Positions 25,437 to 35,061 of a DNA stretch of 64,000 nt are shown here, in pieces. Source of the DNA: Treponema sp. (GTDB taxonomy: Bacteria > Spirochaetota > Spirochaetia > Treponematales > Treponemataceae); assembly GCA_002749205.1 (NCBI GenBank), contig PDOP01000040.1, positions 1-64,000 of the forward strand. The letters are read 5' to 3'. Every line of letters starts with the position of its first letter. Positions within the stretch are counted from its first letter, which is position 1. The notes under the pieces were generated by a model. It had not been told where the DNA came from. It ran no database searches and saw only the letters and a program-made list of their open reading frames with translations. A program made the translations under genes and the position numbers.

Positions 25437-27200
25437 ATGGATATTAGAATTTTAGAAAAAGCAAACAATTATATTGAACAGGAAACGGAAAAAAGATTTT
25501 CAGATCAAATTAAGGCGTTAATCGATGAGAAAAACGAAAAAGAGCTTTCAGAAAGGTTTTATAAAAATTTGGCATTCGGAACTGCCGGATTGCGCGGAAT
25601 AATCGGCGGTGGAACGAATAGAATGAATCCCTATGTTGTTAAAAAAGCGGCGCAGGGAATGGCGAACTATTTGATAAAGGCGCTCCCAAAAGAGGCGGAA
25701 GCAGGAGAGCTAAAAGCAGTAATTGCGTATGACTCAAGGCATTATTCTCCGCAGTTTGCCGAAAGCTCGGCTTTGATTTTTGCCGCAAACGGTATAACTT
25801 GCTTTTTGTTTTCTTCATTGCGTCCGACACCAGAGCTTTCTTTTGCTATTCGAGAGCTTGGTTGTCATACAGGTGTGGTTGTTACCGCATCGCATAATCC
25901 GCCTGAGTATAACGGGTATAAAGCATATTGGTCGGACGGGGCGCAGATTACTCCGCCGCATGATACAGGCATAATAGATGAAGTAAACAAAACAGAGGTT
26001 GTAAAATCAATTTCTCGAAGTGATGCCATTCAGTCCGGCAAACTGAAAATAATTGACAGTGAAATTGACGAAAAGTATTGGAGCATAGTTAAGGCTAAAA
26101 TAAACAGACATGAGTTGATTGAAAAAATGTCAAACGATGTCGAAATTGTTTACACTCCACTGCACGGAACCGGTGCAATGCATGTAGAAAAAATACTCGG
26201 CGATATGGGATTTAAAATTTTGACCGTGCCTGAGCAAAGAGAGCCGGACGGTAATTTCCCGACAGTAAGTTATCCGAATCCCGAAGACCCAAAAGCATTG
26301 AAGATGGGTTTTGAGCTTGCCGAAAAAACACACGCAGATATTTTGATGGCTACGGATCCCGATGCCGACAGATTTGCCTGTGCAGTTAGAAATGCAGATA
26401 ACGAAATGCAAATAATCAGCGGCAACCAAATGGGGGCATTACTGACCGATTACATTTGTTTAACTGCAAAAGAGTTTGGCAAAATGCCTGCTGCCCCTGC
26501 CATTGTTCGCTCTATCGTTACTTCTTCGCTTTCCGATTCGATTGCAAAAAGTTATGGAGTGCAAACATTTGAATGCTTAACCGGATTTAAATGGATTTGC
26601 GGTCTTGCCGAAAAAATGACCGTAAGCGGCTCAAACACATATCTTTACGGATTTGAAGAAAGTTTTGGTTACAACATTGGAACTGAAGTGCGTGATAAAG
26701 ACGGAATTGCGACTGCCGCTATCTGTGCTGAAATGGCACTTTACTGGAAGAGTAAAAATAAATCACTGTTTGACAGATTGAACGAGCTGTTTGTTGAACA
26801 CGGCCTTTATATTGAAAAAACAATCAACAAAGTTTTTAAAGGTGCTGAGGGTGCGAAAATTATGCAGGCCATGATGAAGCTGCTTCGTGAAAATACACCG
26901 GCGGAAATTGCAGAAATTCCGATTAAAAAAATTCGTGATGTTCTGCTTGGAATTGAATACAGCCCAAGCAACAAAAATGCAACAACAAAAATCGACCTGC
27001 CTGAAAGCAATGTACTTCAATATTATCTTGAGGACGGCACTGTTTTGTCTGTTCGCCCGAGTGGTACGGAGCCAAAAATAAAAACATACATCATTCATCG
27101 TCGGCCTTGCAAAGAAAATTCTATTGAGGATGAAAAGCAAAAGGGAGACGAAGTTATTAAGTCAATCGAAATTGCAATTGAAAAAATACTCAGTGAGTAA
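25437..27200 (+). CDS. Phosphoglucomutase/phosphomannomutase (PgcA-type)
   Basis: 587 aa alpha-D-phosphohexomutase, interconverting hexose 1- and 6-phosphates. Active-site serine loop VVTASHNPPEYNGYKAYW (Ser about 153), metal loop ATDPDADRFA (about 303-312), sugar-binding loop GFEESFGYN (about 406) and phosphate-binding loop VRPSGTEPKIK near 540. The opening KNLAFGTAGLRGIIGGG is that of the long PgcA/PGM2 class. It feeds sugar nucleotide and glycolytic pools. Good ribosome binding site AAGGGGG. Monocistronic, with a terminator pair downstream inside a repeat. Confidence 0.93.
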   Translation: MDIRILEKANNYIEQETEKRFSDQIKALIDEKNEKELSERFYKNLAFGTAGLRGIIGGGTNRMNPYVVKKAAQGMANYLIKALPKEAEAGELKAVIAYDSRHYSPQFAESSALIFAANGITCFLFSSLRPTPELSFAIRELGCHTGVVVTASHNPPEYNGYKAYWSDGAQITPPHDTGIIDEVNKTEVVKSISRSDAIQSGKLKIIDSEIDEKYWSIVKAKINRHELIEKMSNDVEIVYTPLHGTGAMHVEKILGDMGFKILTVPEQREPDGNFPTVSYPNPEDPKALKMGFELAEKTHADILMATDPDADRFACAVRNADNEMQIISGNQMGALLTDYICLTAKEFGKMPAAPAIVRSIVTSSLSDSIAKSYGVQTFECLTGFKWICGLAEKMTVSGSNTYLYGFEESFGYNIGTEVRDKDGIATAAICAEMALYWKSKNKSLFDRLNELFVEHGLYIEKTINKVFKGAEGAKIMQAMMKLLRENTPAEIAEIPIKKIRDVLLGIEYSPSNKNATTKIDLPESNVLQYYLEDGTVLSVRPSGTEPKIKTYIIHRRPCKENSIEDEKQKGDEVIKSIEIAIEKILSE

Positions 27201-27254
27201 TTGGGCGTTGCGGTTTGAAGAATAATGTAAAACTAATTGCAAAACTTTAACAAA

Positions 27255-27377
27255 CCGCCGGCGTATTAAAAGCTCCGGCATCGCCTCCGACTAAAAATCT
27301 TGCGAAAATTGTCGCAAGATTTTTATTTTGTGCCGACTTGTTCAAAAAGTCGGCACAACTTTTAATGTGCCTAACGC
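27255..27377 (-). repeat. Repeat family D, copy 2
   Basis: Inverted relative to 7621-7747. On the minus strand: GCGTTAGGCACATTAAAAGTT, hairpin 1 (27330-27339 with 27347-27356), AAAATAAAAA, hairpin 2 (27293-27305 with 27312-27324), TTTTTAGTCGG, then AGCTTTTAATACGCCGGCGG. Blocks outside the hairpins match copy 1 closely; the arms do not. The rest of the gap to 27475 shows nothing else. Confidence 0.65.
27293..27324. terminator. Bidirectional terminator after phosphohexomutase
   Basis: A 13-bp perfect stem AAAAATCTTGCGA/TCGCAAGATTTTT with a 6-nt loop, A-tract on one side and T-tract on the other. It works in either direction and forms hairpin 2 of the family D repeat. Confidence 0.7.
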
Positions 27378-27475
27378 TTTTGTTTACATCGAAACTATAC
27401 TGAATAAGTTGTTATCTGTTTTATATTATATTGTATAAAAATGTTTGGATACAAGATTGGATATACATGAGGTAA

Positions 27476-27505
27476 TTGACACAGTGATTTTTTTTACATT
27501 ATAAT
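27476..27505 (+). promoter_or_regulatory. Promoter of addB-addA
   Basis: TTGACA (27476-27481), 18-bp spacer, TATAAT (27500-27505). The predicted start at 27512 gives a 9-nt leader, AGGTATAAG, before the ATG at 27521. Confidence 0.72.
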
Positions 27506-27520
27506 GCAGTGAGGTATAAG

Positions 27521-30289
27521 ATGAAAACATGTAAGCAAATAATTGAAAAAACAATTGCAGAAAACGGAAATGATACAAACATAAGTTTTGTTTTTTCGTC
27601 AGGTATCACAGCGAGAGAGTGGCTGATAAAGGCACCGGATATTAGCGGTGTAGATACAATTGCTACAGAATCATATTTGGCTTGGGACATATTTAAAAAA
27701 ATATTTTTTAATTATGGAAGTTCGGAAAAACTTGAACCTGTTCCTCAAGTTGTGCGAAAATTATTCGTACAAAATATTATCAAAAAAAATGCAGAACTTG
27801 CCAAAGAAGGTAAACCTTTATTTAAAAAAATTATTCCTCAACAATTTGCTTCTGAGGGGAGCGTTTTTACCGATTGGCTTGTTCGTATTTTACCGCAACT
27901 TGACCATTGGTCTAAAAGATTTTATAAAAAAAACGAGCCTGAGAATATTCTTGAATCAGATGATTTAAAAATTTTAAAAATACAGTACGAACAGTTTTTA
28001 CAGGAGTACTTTTTGTATGAGCCTTCTTGGCATGCGGATAAATTTGTTTCATACGGAAAAAAAATTATCATTTTCTTTCCTGAATTGATAGAAGACTTTT
28101 CAGAGTATGAGCTTTTATTGAATGATCAAGAAGAAGTGCAAATTATAAATATTCCCGAAGAGCATAAACAGTCTTTTGATATTTTGGAATTTAAAAACAG
28201 TCGGCAAGAAATAAACTATTGTGTTTCCAAAATAGAAGAGTTAATCAATTCAGGTATTCCCGCAAACGAAATATCCGTTAATGTCTGTAACATAGAAGAG
28301 ATAGCACCTTATTTAAAGCGTGAGTTTATTTTAAGGGGTGTTCCGTTGCAATTTAGATATGGTGCCCCTCTTACAAGCAATTCTGCGGGGTCGATGTTTA
28401 AATCATTTATGGAAATTGTATCATCGCATTGGGAATATACGGCGGTTAAAAATTTTTTGTTAAATCCTCATATACCGTGGAAGCATGTTGAAAAAATCAA
28501 AGCGTTGATAAATTTCGGGATTGAAAACAATTGTGTTATATCGTGGCATGAAAACTCTGAATGGAAAAATGTTTGGAAAGAAGCATTTAAAATACGCGAA
28601 GATAAAAAATCAAAAGAAGAATTTGAAATTGAAAGTTGGTTTAACAAACTTTACGGTGCGGTTGAAAAAATCGTCAATGCAAAATCTTTTTATGCAATAC
28701 AAACAGCTTATGTTTTATTTAGAGACGATTTTTTACTTACAGAAAATTTTTCTGAAGATGACAATTTAATTGTTGGTCGTTGTGTAGATGTATTAAGAGA
28801 GTTGATTGGTTTTGAGCAAAAATATGCAAATATTATGACAGATGAAAAATATGAATTTTTTGTTTCCATTTTGGATACTAAACAATATGTTTTTCAAAAT
28901 AGCGGTGAGGGAGTTAATGTGTTCCCGTATAAGGTTGGTGTGGCAACACCATTTAAATTTCAGTTTGTTATCAACATGGGCGAAAAAGTTTCTACGGTTA
29001 TTTATGATAAACTTTCTTTTTTGCGCAAGGATAAACGCGAAGAGCTTGGAATTATTGAACAAAACATGTCAAAAGATTTTTTTGCGGCATATTATGATTT
29101 AAATGCTTCGTGTTTTTCTTATTCAAAAAAAACTTTTTCAAGTTATGCTATTTGCAACAGTGTTTTTAAAAAGCATGAAGTTGAAAATGAGCCAAATCCT
29201 TTTTATTCTGAAAAAGATTTTTTTCTTGACAGTAAAAATTATGCTCTTGAACTTTATCAAAGTCAAGCAAGTGGTTTGGTAAGGTTTTTTGAAAACATAC
29301 ATTCCGGTTTTTCTCTTAAAAAAACATTTTCGTTTGTTAAGGACAGCTTTACTGAAAAAAGTGTTGCTCTTCAAAATAAAATGCAGGGTTTTTATACTCA
29401 CGATGCAAAAAATAATAATTTAATAAGAGCTTCGGCAAGCACATTGAATTTACATCAAGCTTGTGCCACTAAATGGTTTTTCAGACGCATTCTTTCGATT
29501 GAGCAAAAAGGTATTGTCCCTGAAATTTTTAATTTAAAGCGACTCGGTACTTTATATCATGTTGTTGCCGAAGAGCTTTATAAAAAAATTGCGTTGATAG
29601 ATAAATCTTTTCGAGCTGAGCATTCTGACATGTATGTTAATTGGGCAAAGGAAATAATAGAAAATGCAATTTCCTTAAAAGATGATTTTAGAGGTGCATT
29701 GGCAAAACCCTTTATTGCATTGATTGAAAACAAAATATTAAAAGCAATTCAGGCGTTGATTATTTTTGACAGTGAGCATTATAACCGTTGCATACCAAAA
29801 TTACTGGAAGAAGAATTTTTTTATGACGCAAACGATATAAGGTATCACGGTATAGTTGATAAATTATGGTTTGACCCCGATAAAGGGCTGTATTCTTTGG
29901 TGGATTATAAAACCTCATACACACCTAATGCGGAAAACTGTTCGGTTAATGAGCCTGATGAATATTTGGATAATTTTCAAATGGCGATGTATGTGTATTT
30001 ACTTGAGAATAATCTTGGCAATGAAGCAGAAATCAATTCTGCATCTTTTTGGAGTTTTAGAAAAGAAGAGGCTTCAGAAATTTTTTGCAGAGAAAAAAAG
30101 GATAAACGCAGTAAAGCCGTTGATAATTTTGAAAATACGATTTCTGCATTAAAAGAATATGCTTTTCTTTTTAAAAAAAGAATGGACGCTGTAAGTTTTT
30201 CCAAACAGGAATATGTAGATTGGGATAGTTGTGTAAATTGTGAGTATAAACGAATATGCAGAACAGTTTTTTCGGTGGAGGGTGAATAA
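27521..30289 (+). CDS. addB: AddB-like nuclease subunit of double-strand break repair complex
   Basis: 922 aa. With AddA it forms the helicase-nuclease that resects double-strand ends for RecA. The N-terminal part is a poorly conserved, inactive helicase-like fold. The C-terminal nuclease carries LEEEFFYDANDIRYHGIVDKLW (read in two parts) and LVDYKTSYTP, the PD-(D/E)XK core near residues 770-800. Four iron-sulfur cysteines are placed as in AddB: one in LHQACATKWFF (about 650) and three in CVNCEYKRIC near residue 910. The ATG at 27521 is chosen over GTG 27509 because GAGGT is suitably spaced. The 3' end abuts addA. Confidence 0.82.
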   Translation: MKTCKQIIEKTIAENGNDTNISFVFSSGITAREWLIKAPDISGVDTIATESYLAWDIFKKIFFNYGSSEKLEPVPQVVRKLFVQNIIKKNAELAKEGKPLFKKIIPQQFASEGSVFTDWLVRILPQLDHWSKRFYKKNEPENILESDDLKILKIQYEQFLQEYFLYEPSWHADKFVSYGKKIIIFFPELIEDFSEYELLLNDQEEVQIINIPEEHKQSFDILEFKNSRQEINYCVSKIEELINSGIPANEISVNVCNIEEIAPYLKREFILRGVPLQFRYGAPLTSNSAGSMFKSFMEIVSSHWEYTAVKNFLLNPHIPWKHVEKIKALINFGIENNCVISWHENSEWKNVWKEAFKIREDKKSKEEFEIESWFNKLYGAVEKIVNAKSFYAIQTAYVLFRDDFLLTENFSEDDNLIVGRCVDVLRELIGFEQKYANIMTDEKYEFFVSILDTKQYVFQNSGEGVNVFPYKVGVATPFKFQFVINMGEKVSTVIYDKLSFLRKDKREELGIIEQNMSKDFFAAYYDLNASCFSYSKKTFSSYAICNSVFKKHEVENEPNPFYSEKDFFLDSKNYALELYQSQASGLVRFFENIHSGFSLKKTFSFVKDSFTEKSVALQNKMQGFYTHDAKNNNLIRASASTLNLHQACATKWFFRRILSIEQKGIVPEIFNLKRLGTLYHVVAEELYKKIALIDKSFRAEHSDMYVNWAKEIIENAISLKDDFRGALAKPFIALIENKILKAIQALIIFDSEHYNRCIPKLLEEEFFYDANDIRYHGIVDKLWFDPDKGLYSLVDYKTSYTPNAENCSVNEPDEYLDNFQMAMYVYLLENNLGNEAEINSASFWSFRKEEASEIFCREKKDKRSKAVDNFENTISALKEYAFLFKKRMDAVSFSKQEYVDWDSCVNCEYKRICRTVFSVEGE

Positions 30290-30290
30290 A

Positions 30291-33200
30291 TTGAAAAAAG
30301 AACATTTTTTGTCTGACTTAAATGATGAGCAGTATGCTGCCGTAAAAGTTGTAAAAAACTCTGTGGTTTCAGCAGGGGCAGGCTCGGGTAAAACACGAGT
30401 GCTTGCAAAAAGATTTGTCAATCTTATTGTAGAAAAAAAACTGAGTGTTGATAAAATTGTTGCACTTACATTCAGTAAAAAAGCTGCAACAGAAATGTCT
30501 GAAAGGATTTTTGAAGCGCTTTCAACTCTTGCTGAACAAACTAAAACTCCTGAATTGAAAAAAGCTGTTGAAGATTTTAACAAGGCTCAGGTTTCAACGA
30601 TAGATTCTTTTTGTGCAACAATTGCCAGAACAGGATGTAGTCAATTTGGAATTAGCCCTGATTTTAAAATAGATAAAGCCGCTTCCGATAAACTTGCAGA
30701 TACCGTAGCTTTGAATTTTTTTCTAAAACACAGAGACGAGCCTGTATTGCAAAAAGTACTTGCAGACCATAACATAGAAGACTTTGTGTCAGGGTGTTTT
30801 GCAAAAATACTTAAAAACTATTCGTTAATTACGAAGCCGCTTGATTTAGATAATTCTATTCATAAACAGAACAAAAAAATTGTTTTACTGTTTGAAAAAT
30901 ATATGACCTCATTAAGTAAAGAAATACAAATTATCGAATCACTTGAATCCAATAAATCCGAATTTTGCGATACAGTCAAAAGCAATATAAATCAACTTGG
31001 ACAAACACCTAAAAGTGTTGGGGATAAAATTTTTGAAAGCTTTTTAGAAAAATTGCATAAAGTGGCGAATATTAGCATTCAACACTTAAAACGAGACGAG
31101 GTAACCAAAACTTGTAAAGAAGCAATAAAACAAATTAGAAATATAACTATAGATCTGTTGGCGCTTTTAAATTATGTAAATAATGTGCCGCTAACAATTC
31201 AGCTTTTTGAATTTATAAAAGAGTTGCAAAAAGATTTTATCAGTCAAAAAAGAGCTTTAGGTGTTTTAAGTTATTCTGATGTTGCACAATTGGCTGTTGA
31301 TGTTTTAGTAAATGACATTGATGTAAGAAATTTTTACAAAAACAGAATTGATGCTGTTATGATAGATGAGTTTCAAGACAACAACCGCTTACAGAGGGAT
31401 TTGCTCTTTTTATTAACCGAAAAAAGCGACAGGGTAGAACTCTCAATTCCGAATCCTGATGAGTTGTGCGAGGATAAATTGTTTTTTGTAGGAGACGACA
31501 AACAGTCAATATATCTTTTCCGTGGTGCAGATGTTTCTGTATTTAAAAAATTGAACAGAGAAATAACTAATGATGAAGATTCTGTAATTAACCTTGCTAC
31601 AAATTACAGAAGCGAAACAGGTATGTTGAATATATTTAATTATGTTTTTAAGTCTGTCTTTTATTCCGATGAGCATCTTCCGTCCGATGAGATAGAAGAA
31701 AGCATGCTTGAACATGAATCTTTTTTTGAGCCTGTTCTATCAATTAGAAACACTGCCGGTGTAAATCCTGAATTAAAAATATTGATTGCAGATGGGGCAA
31801 GATTGAAATTCGCAGATTTGGATGCTTCTAACCCTAATTTAAGCGATGAAGAATGTGAAGCTGCAACACTTGTAAATGAAATTAAAAAAATGAAAGAAAG
31901 TAAAACTCAGGTTAGAGCCGAAAGTCAGGCACGTGATTGTCGTTGGTCGGACTTTGCTGTTTTGTTTAGAACCACCGGAAACCAAGCTATTGTAGAGAGG
32001 TATTTACGAAAAGCAGGAATCCCTTATAGGGCGGTACAACAAAAAGGCTTGTTTTACGATGCTCCGATCAATGATATTGTTGCATTGTTGCGACTTGCAG
32101 TATATCCTTGGGATAAGCTCGGTTACGCACAAGTATTACGCTCGCCTTTTATAAACATTTCAGATAATGCGTTCACCGAAATTCTTTTGCAAGATTTTGA
32201 ACCGTTTGATAATCAAGCGGATAAATTTTTACAAGGAGCTGATTTAGAGGGCTTTATAAAAGGCAGAGCGTTGTTTACACGCATAAAACAATGTATAAAA
32301 GAAAAAACAAATGCAGAAATAATTTCAAGTTTGTGGTATGATGAAGCATACAGATATTTGATTTTAACAAACGAAAACTATCACCGCTATATTGAATTGT
32401 ATGACTATTTGTTTGAAATAGCAAGGCAAGCCGACGATAACGGTCTTTCGGTGGTCGCCTTCTTGGATTTACTGGAAGGATATATTGTAGACGGTGATAA
32501 ACTTGAAGACTTAGATATACCCGGTGAAGAAAACGGTGATGCTGTTCAGCTTTTAACCATACATAAAAGCAAGGGGCTTGAATACCCTGTGGTCTGTATT
32601 CCTTTTTGCGGATATGAAGGTAGGCCGAATAAACACGATGATTTTGTTTTTTATTCCGATGATTTGGGACTTTCAATTGTGTTACCGGAAAGTGAAAAAG
32701 ACTTTTTTAAGGATGTTTCACCGAATATATTTTTTGATGAATTAAAACAAATTGAAAATCATAAACACATTGCAGAGGTAAAAAGACTTTTATATGTGGC
32801 AATGACTCGTGCAGAAAGTCATATAATAATGACAGGTAAAAAAATTAACCGTAAAAAGAAAGATCCTGAATTGAAAGGCGAAAGAAGTCTTTCTGAATTG
32901 CGAGATTTGTTTAAGTTTCCTGAAGTAAAGACTTCATTAACAAGCTTTTTTAATTTGCTCATTCCCGGTTTGTATGAAGATGACGATGAATTTAAAAATC
33001 TCAATATTCAAGTTTCGGAAATTATGCCGATTACATCTTCGGAAGTGGTTTCCATGTTTGCCGGTGCAAAGCAAAAGAACAAAAAAGTTATGACTCAGGC
33101 AGAAATTGAAAAAGCTTATAAAAAAGCTACACTCAAAATTTTTCCCGAGCCGGAGAAAAAAGTTTTTGCCGCAAGTCATTTGCATGATTGTGAATCGCAG

Positions 33201-33716
33201 GATTATAAACAAAACTATCCGACAAAAAAACAAAACGATTCGTTTGATGACTTAAATAATTTTGATGCGCATGATGAAACGGGGAGTGAAAAAATTGCAG
33301 CAACTGATATTGGAACGCTTACGCATTTGGCGATAGAATATTTTTTTAAGAAAAAAACACTTGCACTTCCTGCTAAGCATGAAGAAGAAATATTAAAAAT
33401 GCGTGATACTTTTTTTGAATCCAAGCTCGGACAAAAAGCCGTGTCGGCAACAGTGCGTAATACGGAGTATGGGTTTATTACAAAATATGACGGCAAAAAA
33501 GTCATCGGTCAGATAGACTTAATGTTTGAGGCTGATAATATTGTTTACATAGTTGATTATAAAACCGACAAACAAGAAATTCCTGAAAATCATAAAGAGC
33601 AGTTGAGCGTTTATAAAAAAGCTGTTACCGACCTTTATAAAATCAAAGGTAAACAAAATCTTCCGGTTAAAACTTTTTTGTTTTATCTTAGAAGCGGAAA
33701 TGTGCAGGAAATTTAA
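30291..33716 (+). CDS. addA: AddA-like UvrD-family helicase-nuclease
   Basis: 1141 aa if TTG 30291 is used (GGAGG nine bases before); GTG at 30282 is an alternative. Superfamily 1 helicase motifs in order: SAGAGSGKTR (motif I), LTFSKKAATEM (Ia), MIDEFQDNN (II), VGDDKQSIYLFRGAD (III), ATNYRSETGM (IV), LLTIHKSKGLEYPVV (V), LYVAMTRAE (VI). The C-terminal nuclease shows GQIDLMFEADNIVYIVDYKTD (about 1085-1105). AddA supplies 3'-5' unwinding and cuts one strand. The tight junction with addB (one base between stop and start) implies coupled synthesis. RecB is the homologous alternative, but no recC is present. Confidence 0.9.
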   Translation: MKKEHFLSDLNDEQYAAVKVVKNSVVSAGAGSGKTRVLAKRFVNLIVEKKLSVDKIVALTFSKKAATEMSERIFEALSTLAEQTKTPELKKAVEDFNKAQVSTIDSFCATIARTGCSQFGISPDFKIDKAASDKLADTVALNFFLKHRDEPVLQKVLADHNIEDFVSGCFAKILKNYSLITKPLDLDNSIHKQNKKIVLLFEKYMTSLSKEIQIIESLESNKSEFCDTVKSNINQLGQTPKSVGDKIFESFLEKLHKVANISIQHLKRDEVTKTCKEAIKQIRNITIDLLALLNYVNNVPLTIQLFEFIKELQKDFISQKRALGVLSYSDVAQLAVDVLVNDIDVRNFYKNRIDAVMIDEFQDNNRLQRDLLFLLTEKSDRVELSIPNPDELCEDKLFFVGDDKQSIYLFRGADVSVFKKLNREITNDEDSVINLATNYRSETGMLNIFNYVFKSVFYSDEHLPSDEIEESMLEHESFFEPVLSIRNTAGVNPELKILIADGARLKFADLDASNPNLSDEECEAATLVNEIKKMKESKTQVRAESQARDCRWSDFAVLFRTTGNQAIVERYLRKAGIPYRAVQQKGLFYDAPINDIVALLRLAVYPWDKLGYAQVLRSPFINISDNAFTEILLQDFEPFDNQADKFLQGADLEGFIKGRALFTRIKQCIKEKTNAEIISSLWYDEAYRYLILTNENYHRYIELYDYLFEIARQADDNGLSVVAFLDLLEGYIVDGDKLEDLDIPGEENGDAVQLLTIHKSKGLEYPVVCIPFCGYEGRPNKHDDFVFYSDDLGLSIVLPESEKDFFKDVSPNIFFDELKQIENHKHIAEVKRLLYVAMTRAESHIIMTGKKINRKKKDPELKGERSLSELRDLFKFPEVKTSLTSFFNLLIPGLYEDDDEFKNLNIQVSEIMPITSSEVVSMFAGAKQKNKKVMTQAEIEKAYKKATLKIFPEPEKKVFAASHLHDCESQDYKQNYPTKKQNDSFDDLNNFDAHDETGSEKIAATDIGTLTHLAIEYFFKKKTLALPAKHEEEILKMRDTFFESKLGQKAVSATVRNTEYGFITKYDGKKVIGQIDLMFEADNIVYIVDYKTDKQEIPENHKEQLSVYKKAVTDLYKIKGKQNLPVKTFLFYLRSGNVQEI

Positions 33717-33820
33717 AAACTTAAAAAAATTAAATAATTTTTTTAAGTTGCAACCCGTCTTTCTATGCGGTTGTTGTGTTAAAGCGAAAAAAGTTTAACT
33801 TTTAAAGCACAATAGATTGA

Positions 33821-34053
33821 CCGGCGTGATTTAAAATCAGAAAACCGGAGTTTTAAACAGTACGGTTTTGGTGTAAATGTAGAAACGCATTTTAATTAAA
33901 TAGTTATGTTAGTATAAAAAAGTAAATGCGTTTCAAACCCGAAGTCTATCCTTTTCGCCGATTATTTTTTAAGAAAAAGTAGTTGGAGCGATAGCGGAAA
34001 ATACTTTTGCCGTTTATTTTAAGAAGAGGCGAAAAGATTATGCGAGGGTTGGG
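33821..34053 (-). repeat. Repeat family A, copy 5
   Basis: Minus strand: CAACCCTCGC, CATAATCTTTTCGCC, inner arm region, GGCGAAAAGGATAGACTTCGGG, then an extra hairpin GAAACGCATTT/AAATGCGTTTC and the tail CTCCGGTTTTCTG. Arms TTTTCGCC/GGCGAAAA and CCC/GGG pair. It lies between the convergent addA and sigma factor genes; bases 33717-33820 show nothing else. Confidence 0.65.
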
Positions 34054-34061
34054 GGTGAGAA

Positions 34062-34096
34062 GTAAAAAAGGGTTGTGATAAACAACCCTTTTTTAC
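34062..34096. terminator. Bidirectional terminator between addA and sigma factor gene
   Basis: A perfect 15-bp stem (34062-34076 with 34082-34096), core GGGTTGT/ACAACCC flanked by A6 and T6, loop of five. Serves the convergent addA and sigma genes. It is also the hairpin that precedes the CAACCC head of repeat A copy 5. Confidence 0.85.
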
Positions 34097-34108
34097 TCAT
34101 TTAAAATA

Positions 34109-34936
34109 TTATACTGTCGCTATACTTTTTATTTCGTTGCGATGATATTTTAGTTTTTTTAATGCTCGCAATTCAATTTGTCTTACGCCTTCAGCGGAAA
34201 TTCCCATGACTTCGGCGATGTGATAAAGCGATTCTTTTCGAGGGTATCCTTTGAGGCAACGGCGGCGGATTAAAATATCTCTTTCAAGCTCGGGCAAGAG
34301 GTTCAGTATTTTGTCAACCATAATTGCAATTTCTTTTTCTTCCAAAACATCTTCGGGCATGTAGTCCATGTTTTTTATGACTTCATAGTTGGAGTATTTT
34401 GAGTCGTTTGCGATAGGTGCATCAAGGCTGTATATTTCGGTTGTGCAGTCAAACATTTCTTTTATCGTTTCGACCGACACATTGACTAATTTGGACAGTT
34501 GTGAATAGCTTGGTTTATAGCCGTGATTTGCCTGAAATTGAAGTGAGGCTTTGTTGATGCGAATCATAAGCTCTTCTTTGCGTATGGGGAGCCTGATTTT
34601 GCGTACGCAAGTGCCTAAGTATCTGGTAATGGCTTGACGTATCCAAAATGTTGCATAGGTGCAAAAGCGTGTTTTAAATTTCGGGTGAAATTTTTCTGCG
34701 GCTTTTATTAAGCCTAAATTTCCTTCTTGAATTATATCCATTATATTTTGGCTGTTTTTTGCCGATGACTGGAGTACAACTTTGACGACCAGCCGAAGGT
34801 TGTGTTTGACAAGTTTGTTAATCGCTTCTTCATCGCCTGTGATGGTTCTTTTGGCAAGCTCTGCCTCTTCTTCGGCGGATAAAATATTGTATTTTGTTAC
34901 TTCAGTTATATATTGTTTGAAAATTTTATCACTCAT
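34109..34936 (-). CDS. Alternative sigma-70 family RNA polymerase sigma factor
   Basis: 275 aa, much shorter than RpoD. It has a remnant of region 1.2 (QYITEVTKYNILSAEEEAEL), region 2 (NLRLVVKVV, NIMDIIQEGNLGLIKAAEKF, RFCTYATFWIRQAITRY), region 3 (LPIRKEELMIRI, then the SYSQLSKLVNVS HTH) and region 4.2 (SLYHIAEVMGISAEGVRQIELRALKKLKYH). The layout is that of group 2/3 factors such as RpoS or RpoH. Which regulon it serves cannot be read. The ATG has CGAGGTACCC in front. Upstream are a sigma54-like site, a G10 tract and a palindrome. Confidence 0.88.
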   Translation of the reverse strand: MSDKIFKQYITEVTKYNILSAEEEAELAKRTITGDEEAINKLVKHNLRLVVKVVLQSSAKNSQNIMDIIQEGNLGLIKAAEKFHPKFKTRFCTYATFWIRQAITRYLGTCVRKIRLPIRKEELMIRINKASLQFQANHGYKPSYSQLSKLVNVSVETIKEMFDCTTEIYSLDAPIANDSKYSNYEVIKNMDYMPEDVLEEKEIAIMVDKILNLLPELERDILIRRRCLKGYPRKESLYHIAEVMGISAEGVRQIELRALKKLKYHRNEIKSIATV

Positions 34937-34954
34937 GGGTACCTCGTGAATTTG

Positions 34955-34973
34955 TAATCAAAAACCGTGCCAA
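34955..34973 (-). promoter_or_regulatory. Sigma54-like promoter upstream of the sigma factor gene
   Basis: Minus strand TTGGCAC-GGTTT-TTGAT. The -24 TTGGCAC box is perfect and the distance to the -12 box is right. The -12 box reads TTGAT instead of TTGCA/T, a mismatch at an important base. It would start a transcript about 10 bases before the ATG, with GAGGT inside the leader. Confidence 0.35.
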
Positions 34974-35009
34974 GTTTTAGAGGTCTGGATAATTGATAAC
35001 TCTATATAC

Positions 35010-35019
35010 GGGGGGGGGG
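35010..35019 (-). repeat. G10 homopolymer tract in sigma factor upstream region
   Basis: Ten consecutive G on plus (C on minus), about 75 bp upstream of the sigma factor ATG and 37 bp from the sigma54-like box. Tracts of this length in Treponema pallidum vary by slippage and change promoter strength of tpr genes. Confidence 0.8.
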
Positions 35020-35039
35020 GTATTGCATATTTTTAAATT

Positions 35040-35061
35040 ATAACACTATATATAGTGTTAA
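35040..35061. promoter_or_regulatory. 22-bp perfect palindrome (operator-like)
   Basis: TTAACACTATA followed by its exact reverse complement, with no spacer. It lies between the kamA stop and the G10 tract. It could bind a dimeric regulator of the sigma gene; it has no GC core or T-run, so it is a poor terminator. Confidence 0.55.

Noticed and set aside
34955..34973. Calling the sigma54 site certain
   Set aside because: The -12 element reads GA instead of GC, a base normally required; kept only as a candidate.
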